Shown here one piece after another: positions 11,080 to 21,970 of a DNA stretch of 64,000 bases (within the stretch, counting starts at the first letter, position 1; the number at the start of each line of letters is the position of its first letter). The position numbers and the translations under genes are program-made. Source of the stretch: Lonicera japonica (taxonomy: Eukaryota > Streptophyta > Magnoliopsida > Dipsacales > Caprifoliaceae); the NCBI GenBank assembly GCA_021464415.1, contig CM038466.1, forward strand, positions 19,903,017 through 19,967,016, written 5' to 3'. Below the pieces are notes generated by a model that ran no database searches, was not told where the DNA came from, and was given only the letters and a program-made list of their open reading frames with translations.

Positions 11080-14060
11080 CGGAAATTCCATCATATTTCA
11101 CACATTCCCTTTATCATTACTTCGATCGTGAAAGTTGGGAAAGCCTAAGCACCCTTATATTTTTCACATGCTTTTCAAATATGGCCTCAGGAAAAGACTT
11201 GGTGAACTAGTTTGCTATATTCTCCTTAGAGCTTTGCGGTGGCTAGAGAGATACCTAACACCAACAAAATCAATCAAGATTTTGTTTGGGATTTCAATGT
11301 AGGGGGTGGCCATTTTAGCATCAGCATTTACTTTAGATATTGCTGTTGTATACACTTTTTCCTCTCTGTAGGCAAAGAACAATCCCAAGTCAATGGTTCC
11401 TTTTAGGTGTTTAATTATGCTGCATTGGCACTGAGCTAAATCTAGCTAACAAGTTCAATGCGAATGTTATTTCTGGTCGAGTATGTTGTGTGAAGTGCAA
11501 CAATGAGCATATTGCATTTAGATAGGAAGTTTTATTTCCCATCATATTTTCGTAATCTTACTTTGTACGAAATTGATCTTTCCTTTGATCTAAACTTCGA
11601 CCAACTATGGAGGTGCTTGTAGAATGTGTTTTGTCCAGGTTAAATTGCCTGATTATTTTTTGAACGTACACAAACTAGTGGATTAGTATTCCACAAGCTC
11701 GATATTTTAGATTAAGATCTAAACAAAATTCGAGCTTTCTCAATATTCTTTATATCAAATTTGTAAATTCGGAACTTGTTTTCTTTATGAATACGCATGG
11801 GCATAATTCATCGTTCTTATGTCCCTTCCCAATCAAGTAGTCACTTAAACGGGTATATAACATATGCCCGGATTGTTTTAATCCGTAAAGTGAGCGTTTC
11901 AACATAATTGCAAACGCACTCCGTGATTTAGAGTCACTTGACTTAGGTAACCGTAAAGCCATCAGGCACTTTTATATATATCTCTGAATCAAGATCCCCA
12001 TAGAGATATGCAGTAACTACATCCATGGGCTGTAGTTTCAGTCCTTCGGAAATTACCAAGCTAACTAAGTAGTGAAATGTTATAATGTTTAGGCAATTTC
12101 AAAGCGTCTGTAGGGAACCTTGCGCCACAAGGTGAGCCTTTTACTTTAAAACTTCTTTTTTCTCATTTACATTTTATGGCAAATAATTTTTTTTATGTCC
12201 TACAGGCTTTACACTTGGCGCGGTTAGTACTACCCGACCAAATACCTGTCTCTTTGCCAGAGAATCTAATTATATCTGGATTGCTTATTTTCATTTAGGC
12301 CAATTTTGCCCTTTGTTGACATTTTGCAACAGAGCGTGGTTCGACATCATCGTGCTCTTTGATTCCTTGAGCAACAGTCTATCATCAATGCATATGGAGA
12401 ATCTTTCCATTAACTGATATGCCATTTCTTAATCCATTGAGATTTATTTATTCTCTGAAATTATTTACAACTTCAGGGCGTCCCCCAGTATTGATTCATG
12501 GACATAAGAATAATCAGAGATGATCTCATAAAATAGGCTTTTACATTAAAGATTAATTGATCAATTTGTGCCTTACTCCATCTCTTCTTTTATGTGAGAT
12601 TTGTCGAACCAAATCGCCTCCCTTTATTCCTTTAAGGAGCCATGGCCTCAACTACACCTCCACTAAGTGTAGTTGCAGCGTCTCTTTCTGTGACACTGTG
12701 CCCCTTGTTGGGGACTTATATAATCTTGCAGGCATATTCCATTTGGTATGTTTGATCTCGTCACTTTTAATATCATTAAATGTATCAAGCATCGAATCTG
12801 TTACATTTTAAAGATTGATTATTCTTTTTCACTTCACTATACATTGTGATGTGCGTGGGGATCAAGATGAGACAGAGTGGGGACCACGACAATTCCTGTC
12901 ATTCCCTTGAAAATTTCTTTTCCTATCTCCCCCTAACGACGGGAAGACTATCTCATCAAAGTGATAATTCGCAATTCTTAGCTGCAAAGAGATTACCTGA
13001 CAAGGATTTCAAATAGCGGATTATCGTTGAGAATTCATATCCAACGTTAATACTTAATTGTTTCAACGAGCCCAATTTGGTGCGCTATGGGGGCGCAATC
13101 GGCACATATGCGTAAAATACCAAGCTAACATCCAGTTACCAACTAGTATGCATATAATAGTTGTCTTATATTAGACCTTGAAATAAATAAGTAAAGTTGC
13201 GTGCAATATTGCATAAATCCCGGGCATATATGGGCAATATAGTGCGCATAACCAATGCCTTATTTACCATTTATATCCTTTTGATGGTTGCTTTTATGAG
13301 ACCTTTTTGCATATGCACATGGAAAACGAGATTCTTTACTTTGATTTTATGCAATGATTATCAAGTACTTTTGATGTAAACTCTCCAGCTTTATCGATTC
13401 TTATAGACACGATACAATAATCAGGGTGGTGAGCCCTTAAACCTATAATATGTGCTAAGAGGTTTGTAAATGCAACATTTCTTGTAGACAATTATTCGAT
13501 ATGTGACCAGAATGTCGATTATCCACAAGATCCATAAAGTACTTTGAATGGTTCCGCACTCTGGATGAATTTATCTACAAATATATATTGTAAGAATGGT
13601 ATATTTTATTTTGTATCTTTAGCATAAGAATGTCTCGATCCTATTTTTGCTAAAGGGCATGCTTTGAAAAATAGGGCGTCGTTCCTTTGATTTGGTCAAT
13701 TATGCATAATAGGAGGGGGATATTGCTTCCAATACTTCAAAAATTAAGAATTACTTTTGAGCATTATTAGTATCAACACATTGCAATGTGTCAAATTTTT
13801 ATCCCATTTATTTGTCATTCAAAAGAAGGGATATTCGTGTAAGTACTTTAACACATGGAACATCATGACCAAGGTGCACTAGGCAAGCATGCCAAAGCCT
13901 GTATGATTCTATGTCCCACGGTATATTGTTGGTGACATAATAGGATTTGACAATCCTTATTTTAGTGGGGTACATTCCACTAGAATGACTCATAAGTTTC
14001 TTTAAAATACGTTTCTGTACACATTTGTTTAGAAGTAAAATAAATATATTTTTGTTCAAT
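11080..14060 (-). pseudogene. Copia pol remnant
   Basis: Minus-strand pieces are in Copia order. Near 13808-14059 a GAG-pre-integrase-like block contains YRLWHACLVHLGHD. At 11750-11962 reverse transcriptase reads RSLYGLKQSGHMLYTRLSDY. At about 11180-11430 there is a weak RT/RNase H tail. The stretch between (12100-13700) should hold integrase and the front of RT, but it is too decayed to read. The + strand open frames here are shadows. The element is not able to supply its own proteins. Confidence 0.75.
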
Positions 14061-14539
14061 TCTTACATTTTTTTGTATTATTACTGTTAGTATGAATATC
14101 ATTAACAAAGTTCAGGTCGCTTTGGACGCATATAGAGCATATATGACTTTAAACACCATTTTAGCAACAAATTGGTTGAGCAGTTCTTTGCTCTTATGAC
14201 GATTTAATCATCATAGTCACATAGATATTATATGTTATTAATTGCTTATTTCGTTGAATGGCTATAGTGTTTCCACTCTCAACCAATCATTAAAGTTATC
14301 ATTGATTCATTTTTACAGTAATAAAATCGCGTATAAATTCCGAACTATGTATTAATAAAACAAACAAATTAAATTACTTTAGAATAAAATTCGAATAAAA
14401 CTAACAGTAATCAATCCAATGTCTTGTTTAGAAATTTAATTCATCCAATCAACATAAACTTTAAGACAAAACCATAATCTTATTAAAAATTAGGCAGTAT
14501 GCCTGTTTCTGAAAAATAAAGTGAATAAAGTAAATTAGT

Positions 14540-15589
14540 CAAAATCAAGTGCATCCATTGACTGAGCAAAGTCCTTCTTGCCACTAAAGTCTGCGGTTGT
14601 GAAGTTGACATAAGCGTTATTATATTCTTCATAAAATGAGATTCTGGTTCTTTAGACTCTCGATATCTCTTGTGATTCGCTGCTACTTTAGCGCTTGCAT
14701 GGCAATTCTTGTACCAGTGCCCAGCAACTCCACACTTGTAACATGGCTCATCGCCAACTCTTTAGGTGTGCTTTTTTAATCTTGTTTCCCTGACCATTAT
14801 GTCCAATAGCACCCTTTCTTCTTCATACTTTGGAAGAACCTCCACGACGCATACCATGACTCTCACATTCATTTTTACGTTGTGCATTTTTGCCACGTGA
14901 GTAGGGATTAGCATGTCTAACCCCTTTTGCATTGGGGTTCTTTTCATTGTTAATTTTACCGTAATTGACCTTAGGAATTTTTTTATCCCGACGAGCCTGG
15001 CATTGTTATTCAAAAAAAATTTCATTATGCCTTTCAACCACTTGCAGTAGGTTGATTAGCTTATTGAATGTTGTGATTCTTTTGTTATCATACTCGAGCC
15101 TATATTGGTTCGCTAGTACAAGCGCTGAAGTGAAAAAAACGAAAGGGTCTTCTGAATCATATAATCTTTTCTGAGATCCTTTCCACAGAAGTTAAGACGT
15201 GCCTTTAGGCACAACATATCCTTGTTGAAGTCTCTAACCTTTTTAGAGTCAAGCAATCGGATTTTATTCCACTGAACGGTCAATTCTGGGAGTAAAGTGT
15301 CAAGAATGTTCCCAAAATGTCCCTTAAGGGCATCCCATAATTCTTTAGGTGTCTTCAACTGAAGGTACTCCCAACGTTGGCTGGGGTCAATATGTTTCCT
15401 TAGAAACATTGATGCATTTGCTTTCACCTTGTCAAACGGTTAGTTGTTTGTGGGGTCCTTCGGGTCAGTAAGTGTGGTAGAGTATTCTTTAGCCACAAAG
15501 GAAGTTTCTACATCAGAAACCCACTGATGGTACTCAAGTCCTTTTGAGTCCAAAATGTCAAATTCAGGTCGAGTTGGGTCGGCCATCAT
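14540..15589 (-). pseudogene. Copia gag remnant with an intact zinc knuckle
   Basis: It starts at 15589 (two adjacent ATG codons, then ADPTRPEFDILDSKGL). It continues through YHQWVSDVETSFVAKEY, an in-frame stop near 15440, and a gag core at 15427-15113 containing WEYLQLKTPKELWDALK. After further frame changes, a CCHC knuckle CYKCGVAGHWYKNC (about 14701-14745) is still complete. Gag forms the particle shell and the knuckle binds the RNA. The stop and frameshifts make this a pseudogene. Confidence 0.85.
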
Positions 15590-16151
15590 AATAAATAATA
15601 AATAATATATTACACAGTTATGAGTACATCCATGTCAGTTATTTTCCAGGAATATGAATTAGATTTCAAAACCAAGATTTATAATGGTCACATTTTTTAA
15701 TGCTATATGGAAATACTTTATCATAGTAATTATAATGCGCATGAACTTTCATTACCATGGCAACTTTTGAATTTTCGACATACTAAATAAAGCAATTAAA
15801 AATATAGGTAATATTCTACTTTTCTTAGCGAGTTGATTTATCACAACTATAGCAATTATAAATTTAATTTGTCTATCCCAAATATAACATGCATAATATT
15901 GTGTAAATTTTGGCTATAGAGTGGTCAGTAAATGGGGATGGAATTCAAAACCACATTAAATCAAACTGCTCTTTTGCATTAGAAACAAATTCATACATAT
16001 ATATACACAAAGGAGGTTTCACATTTACATAAACTATACATATATATATATATATATACAATCTATATATAATTACACGTAGATGAATTTCAAGGATAGA
16101 TTTACAAAATTTGGTTCACATATATACATGGATTCTATAGGGCATAATAGG

Positions 16152-16372
16152 TAATTAAAACAAAGAAACTGTTTTTAAAATAAAACCGAAATTTAATTAA
16201 AATAAAAACTATTTTTAAGATAAAATAGAAATTTAATTAAAATAAAAACTGTTTTTAAGCTAAAATAGAAATTTAATTAAAATAAAAACTATTTTTAAGA
16301 TAAAACATAAAGATTAATTAAATAAAAACTATTTTTAAAATGAAACAGCAAAATTTAATTAAAACAAAAAAT
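16152..16372. repeat. 40-bp tandem array
   Basis: About five and a half units with a strict 40-bp period. The block AATAAAAACT recurs at 16201, 16241, 16281 and 16321, followed by TTTTTAA and AAATTTAATTAA blocks. It lies in the leader between the LTR and gag of the Copia element, so it may be part of the element's own non-coding region. Confidence 0.85.
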
Positions 16373-16574
16373 GGGTTTTATTTTATTTTATCTTTTTTAA
16401 AAAACTTATCTTTTCCCTTTTTCTAAGAGATCAACATAAACTTAAACTAAAGAAGTTTTAAACTTAAATGTCAATTAAGTAATAATTCATCAAACGAAAA
16501 TTTGGAATAATTGCAAATTAACAGTAACATGTGTCGAGGCATGGAGGAGGAAAAAATCAAAATGGGGAGGTTAC

Positions 16575-17991
16575 TGATGCGCCAAAGAATTGGTATAATT
16601 TATTATGTTAATTTATAAGTTGAAGAGCATAAATTATTACTAATATTAATATTTTTAATGATTTTTCAGGTATTAGAAAATATTTGAAGAAGATAGAAAA
16701 AATAGAGAAATTAAAGCTTGTGAAGACACCTAAAAGTGCTCAATACTTCTGGATGCATATCTTTTTACTCGGAATTTCAAATAATGCGATTCTTGAGCCT
16801 AAATTGAAGAGAATTTCGAGAGCCACAACTTTCCAGTTTAGTATTTTGTCAAATTTAGCCATCTCGAGGTCTGAAATTACGACGCAAATGCAGAAGTCAA
16901 AAGGACGAAAATTCAATATTGAACACTCAAATAAATGGGCCAAACCCATTCACCAGCCACAAAATAGGAAAAAAAGAAGTCCAACCCTTGCATCAGATTT
17001 ATTAAAGTTCAATTTGACCAAGTCATTTAATCATTGGAGAAAAGGCCCATGTCTAAGCCCATTTGAACAATTTAGCCCATAAGGATGCATCATCAACATT
17101 ATAAATTGGAAACAGCCGTGAGCCGAGTAGCAACAGCAGCACAGTGCCGTGGCCTCCCTCTTTCTCTCCTCTCTTTTCTTTGTTTTTCTTTTCTTTTATT
17201 TTTGCTTTGAAGACTAGAAGATTGAAGATTTAATTTTATATTTTAATGTCAAGTAAGTTTTCTTTTAATTCTATTTGTTATTTAATTTTTATTATGCTAG
17301 CGTAAATTTGTGCTAGGGTTAGGATGAGTATATTTAATTGATTCCATTGCACGTATTCATGCCAATTGACTCTATCAATTTAATGCTTTAATATTAAATA
17401 CAATTCTTTTTATTGGATGCCTATTTTAATTGATAAAAAATAAAGTTAGATTCTCATTGTTTTTTGTTGGATTCACCTTATGATTTGTTAAGGGCGGATA
17501 TAGGGTGTGTTTTGACGGATATAGTGAGTGTTTTGATTTTATACATTAGTTTGGACTGTGGAAGAATTACAATTGGATTTTATAAATTAATTGGACTTTA
17601 ATGATTTTATTTTCCGCATTTAATAGAGTCGAGAGACCAAATTAGTGCGAGATAAGAGTAGAGTTTATGCGTATGAATACTAAGGAAGATGATATTAAAT
17701 ATATGACTCCAAAACCCTAGTCAATTAATTCATTAATTTTATTATCTTGCTTAGTAGTATTTAATTTAGTTCTATTAATTTAATTTACTTGCTCTACTTT
17801 ATTTTATTTTATTTGATTTATTTTATAAGTTTAATTCTTACCAATTATTCTTGGCTAGATTAGGAACTAGTGAAAAATTAACAAGACAAAAATTTAAAAC
17901 ATACTATTTGAGTCTTGTGAGATCGACCTCGCTTATACGCTATATTATAAACTGATTCGTGCGCTTGCGAGTATTAAAATTTATCACAACA
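16575..17991 (+). mobile_element. Solo LTR, Gypsy type
   Basis: The 1417-bp sequence begins TGATGCGCC and ends TTTATCACAACA. It is flanked by GTTAC (16570-16574) and GTCAC (17992-17996), a 5-bp duplication with one mismatch. The right end (GATCGACCTCGCTTATACGC then GTGCGCTTGCGAGTATTAAA) matches the usual 3' end of plant Gypsy LTRs that precede a TGGCGCCGTTGCC primer site. Here no primer site or internal region follows, as expected after LTR-LTR recombination. The 132-codon open frame inside (16684-17082) is LTR sequence and probably not a gene. Confidence 0.62.
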
Positions 17992-18326
17992 GTCACAAGT
18001 ACAAGTTTAAGCAAATATGGATTAACTTAATTCATGTAATCGTGTCAACAAAAAGAGCTTAGATATGAGAGGTTATAAATAATCAACAATTCAATCAGAT
18101 CATATTATAGGATGGATGAACTGAAGTAAAATATGACTCCTAATTATCCTAAAACAAATACGCAGTAAAGTAATTAAATCAATTAGCTGTTAGCATTGTA
18201 ACAATCAAGACAGCTCGGCAAAAAAAAAATATTCGATATGTATATATAAATGTTAATATGTAGATTATATATATAATAAGGCAAATCTAATCAATCAGGC
18301 CTACAACCTTCGAGTAATTCCAAAGC

Positions 18327-18330
<4 letters not shown>

Positions 18331-18355
<25 letters not shown>
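18331..18355. repeat. (TA)n microsatellite
   Basis: A pure AT dinucleotide run in the leader of the old Copia element. A shorter similar run occurs at about 16038-16060. Confidence 0.9.
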
Positions 18356-18358
<3 letters not shown>

Positions 18359-18541
18359 ATATGCCTTAGTCAACCGTTACATAAACATATTACAATCGGC
18401 AATTTTTATATTTTTTTATTCTTTGAGATCTGCCGAAAGAAAAAAAATTATATATGTATATATAAATATTATACGTTTAGTATCATCTGTTGCAAACAAT
18501 TAACACAATATACAAGCATGGTGGTTTACATGATTGAATAC

Positions 18542-18566
18542 ATATATATATATATATATATATATA
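18542..18566. repeat. (AT)n microsatellite
   Basis: A pure AT dinucleotide run in the Copia leader, about 160 bp from its 5' LTR. Confidence 0.9.
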
Positions 18567-18699
18567 AGAGAAGGTAAGAATGAATACGTACCTTGATTAT
18601 GTATATATACCACAATTTTTTCTTGAAGGTTGGGCGACGAGAGAAGAGTCCAATGGTGATGGCGGCCGGCGGCTAGAGTTTTCTTAAAGTTAGGGTTGT

Positions 18700-18722
18700 T
18701 AGCTCTGAACGTGCTGATACTG
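18700..18722 (-). promoter_or_regulatory. Primer binding site region of the Copia element
   Basis: On the minus strand, TATCAGCACGTTCAGAGC follows the inner end of the 5' LTR almost directly. TATCAGCACG-type sites are common in plant Copia elements and are assigned to initiator methionine tRNA. The exact pairing was not tested. Confidence 0.55.
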
Positions 18723-18887
18723 TGTTATATGAACAACTCTATTCAATTCTTTATTAGATGAGTCATTTAAATATGGTACAAATACAATAGTAAATAGTGT
18801 TTACAAGGAAGCTTATTATGATCCAGTAAAACCCCTAATACATATTATATCTAGACGATAGTATATTATGTATAATTTTCTTAAACA
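18723..18887 (-). repeat. 5' LTR of the Copia element
   Basis: 165 bp, TGTTATATGAACAAC to TTAAACA on the + strand. It aligns to the 10452-10634 LTR with about 20 substitutions and one 18-bp gap. Confidence 0.85.
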
Positions 18888-18922
18888 AAACATATATTTT
18901 TTAAAAAAATAAACCCAACAGG
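18888..18922. mobile_element. MITE, right part
   Basis: This is the far end of the MITE interrupted by the Copia element. It begins with the duplicated AAACA and ends AAACCCAACAGG, matching the AACCAAACAGG end of the copy at 50781-51113. Confidence 0.65.
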
Positions 18923-20949
18923 ATTGAGAGTTCGAGAGTAAGATACGGGAATTAGGAGTAAAAGTTAAAATTTTAAGAATTACATGTTATAGATGTTATA
19001 ATTTTTAAAACTTGGTCGGTCGGTTGGTAATTACCAAAAATCAAAAAAAATTCCGAAACTGATTTGAGTTGATTACCGAATATTTGATAACCGATCAAAC
19101 GTAATATGTTTGTGGTTTAAATTTGTGGGTCCGAATCCTTGATGAGGAGGCGGACGTGCAGAATGTGGATCGCTTAGAATTTTTACTCAATTAAGTATGC
19201 CATCTTATATTTACAAAGTGATAATATTGAAATGAATCCCTGGCTCCGTCGGTTGGCCAAATTTTATATTAACTTATAATAATAATAATAATAAAATAAA
19301 AAAAATGAATCGCCGTCTCCGTCGGTGGCAAGTGGGAGGGTGAGGTGGTATAGACGCATGGTGGAAGGTAGATATAAACGTTCAGAGGGTATTTAAGTCC
19401 GTGTCTGGAGTTAAGTAGTTCAGATTTAAGAACTGTCGTCACCCGTCAGAAAATATTGCAATCATATCTTAAAGGTGATGCATGAAATTGATTAAGAGGG
19501 ACCAGTTAGGCTCTGGTAATCATAAAGTGCTTCATCGTTGTTTCTCTCATTTACTTCTTATTATCATTTTCATCCATTATTTCTCATATATTTTTCTCTT
19601 CTTTCTATGTATCTTTCACTATATCACAATCTTCACACACATATATACGTAACGAAAATATTTCAATCATCACACACGCATACATACTTATGGAAATAAA
19701 GTTGTAAGATTTTTTTTTTACTTTTAAAATAATAAATATATGTATATATATATATATGTAAATGGATGTATAGATAATTCATTTCAAAAGATAAACATAT
19801 AATTTTTGTGTATAAAATTTGATAGAGACAATTTATATCGCGAGCATATTATTTTTCTGAAATTTCATTAAAATATTTAGACAAGAAATAAATGTAATGA
19901 AGATATAATATATATGTGTATTTTTGTCCACAAATTTTTATATGTTTGTATTACTTACTTTTAAATTGAGTTTTTTTTTTTATTATTATTATTTATTTAT
20001 TTATTAATTTTTTTAATGAAATTTGATAGAGGTGATATACTCATTATAAAGATTATTTCTACAAAATTTTATGAAAAAATTCATCCATTTATCTCTCGAA
20101 ATAGATGGACTTTATTGTTTTTAAAGTAAATTTTTTTATTTTTACAAGAGCATTTATGTGCGTACTTATATGATATCTTCTTAATTAGCCATCAAACTAA
20201 CTATGTGGGTATAATTTGCAACATATTGTCTGGTTTAAAGTACAATTTATCATAGTTTAGTTTTTTTTGGAAGAAACCTAATGTATAGTAATTGCAAAAA
20301 ATAAGTACCAACAGTCAGCCCATATACCATACTAGCATTGGAATCTCCTATACATACAAAAGTTAATATAATGATTATATTTTTTGGCAACAAAATTTTG
20401 TAACTATGACATTTTGTAATATAATTTAATCGCCAAAAATACGTTCCATATAAAAGACCTAGGAGGAGAGATATAGTATGAGGTAATAATATGATCACTG
20501 TTATTTGTCTAGCTATATATATATAATCGCTTTGTCTAGAGTTAATGGTATGAGGTAATTATATGATCACCGTCATTTATCTAATATTAGCATTATTTTC
20601 GCTTTTATTAATAGTTTCACTTTCACTTTAGTATTTCTTTCGAACATACTAATTTCAATTTAATCATACGACCTTTTGACTAATGACTTGGTAGTAGAAG
20701 GGGAAATGGGTCGGGTTATGTATAAGTTTTGTTTTTCACTTTTGTTGAACTTGGGCTTAGTACATCAAAAAAATGATCATCAAAAATGGGTCAGGTTATA
20801 GCTTGTTGTAGCCAATTTACAAATCTTACCCCTCTGCTTACCCGAGATTTCTGAGTATTTTGTACGTGAAAAAAAAAGATTCATGCATGCATACACTGTT
20901 AGAGCATTAAATATACACACTTCTTTATTTATTTTCAATGGGTCATATT
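18923..20949. other. Intergenic DNA
   Basis: No gene. A short duplicated block, TATGAGGTAATWATATGATC, occurs at about 20477 and 20549 (72-bp spacing). An open frame at 20250-20498 (minus) has no recognisable family. Confidence 0.4.
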
Positions 20950-21100
20950 ATCGTGTGCCCTAAAGGCACATGTTAAGTACTCATTTTTGGAAATAATTAA
21001 CTCCCAACATGCATTAAATATGACACTGATTCTCATACAAGATTTCATTATTTTCATTTATAGTACCTTTAATATGTGTCCTTAGAGCACATGTTATCAT
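20950..21100. repeat. Small repeat with palindromic ends
   Basis: GTGTGCCCTAAAGGCACATGT (about 20955) and TGTGTCCTTAGAGCACATG (about 21076) are near-copies, and each is itself close to palindromic. This could be a short MITE. No target duplication was found. Confidence 0.3.
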
Positions 21101-21682
21101 TTTTCATTTTCATTCTATCAGTGTATATGCAGTGAATAAATAACCACATATTCATTGCAAGTTCCGAACAAATATTGAGTACCAAAAAAATTAAAAATTG
21201 GAATGACACATATATAACAAATCTATACATATTCATTCACTATACATGCTATGATGAAATAGAACCAAGTAAAACGGTTTCTGTGTTTAGGTGAGGTACT
21301 TAATATTAGAATTTAAGAGTGCCTTTTTTTTGTTTTCTTTAAATGAATAGCAGAGTGCCTTTAATTAACAAGCACTTTGTTGTAAAGGAAACGCACAATA
21401 TCTGCTTGAACGAATTCATTTAAAAAGACTTTAAATTTTCATAATTTATTTAAAATATTTAAACACGAACGGTTGAATTTGGATTTAGCCAAACTAGCTA
21501 AAAATCCAACCTGTTATTTTTCCTATGCTCAAACTACATATATTAAATAAATTTAAGAACATGCAAATGCAATCACACAATTAATATTTTACAAAATATT
21601 GTGCTCAAGCTACGAATATTAAATAAATTTGAGTGTCTACAAATGAGATCCCACTCTTGAGCAATCAAATTAATTTTATAAT

Positions 21683-21865
21683 AGCCATGCATTTTGGCCT
21701 AGTGGTACCACTGGAATAATCTTAAGATCGAATGAGTTTGCTCCCAAATCGATTCTTGAGACTGTCAAAATAATGCTTGGTTCCAACAGGAATTAATCGA
21801 GGTGGGCAAAAGCTGGCCCAAAGGCCCCAAACACCATGCGGATAAGACAAAAAAATAAAAATAAT
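21683..21865 (+). mobile_element. tRNA-derived SINE
   Basis: A 183-bp insert is flanked by a perfect 13-bp direct repeat TTAATTTTATAAT (21670-21682 and 21866-21878). A pol III A-box-like TTGGCCTAGTGGTACCAC lies near its 5' end. The AAGCTGGCCC...CCAAACACC region and A-rich tail resemble known plant SINE 3' parts. The B-box (GATTCTTGAGAC) has drifted. It lies about 105 bp beyond the UGT stop codon in antisense orientation to that gene, so the UGT 3' UTR may run into it. Confidence 0.78.
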
Positions 21866-21970
21866 TTAATTTTATAATTATTACGTACTCTTTTAAATGA
21901 ACTTATAATTGCACGCAACAATTAATTGATAATTAGTTGAATGAAGTTGATCATATGGGAACCTTCTTAA

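Larger units (their letters stand above)
10452..18887 (-). mobile_element. Old full-length Copia element with a nested solo LTR
   Basis: Two LTRs in the same orientation (10452-10634 and 18723-18887) bound gag and pol remnants read on the minus strand. A perfect 5-bp target duplication, AAACA, sits at 10447-10451 and 18888-18892. The LTRs differ by roughly 20 substitutions plus an 18-bp gap, so the insertion is old. A Gypsy-type solo LTR (16575-17991) sits inside its leader, and a 40-bp tandem array lies at 16152-16372. Without the nested LTR the element is about 7.0 kb. All coding parts are broken by stops and frameshifts. Confidence 0.88.

Noticed and set aside
12557..12811. 84-codon + strand open frame
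   Set aside because: It lies within the pol region of the minus-strand Copia element and shows no independent family resemblance.
16684..17082. 132-codon + strand open frame
   Set aside because: It lies wholly inside the Gypsy-type solo LTR, has no recognisable domain and an overlapping antisense frame; probably not a gene.
9640..19110. One large element bounded by ACCGAACTG-type sequence on both sides of the Copia insertion
   Set aside because: The similarity of the two flanks is loose and no terminal repeat or target duplication could be fixed.
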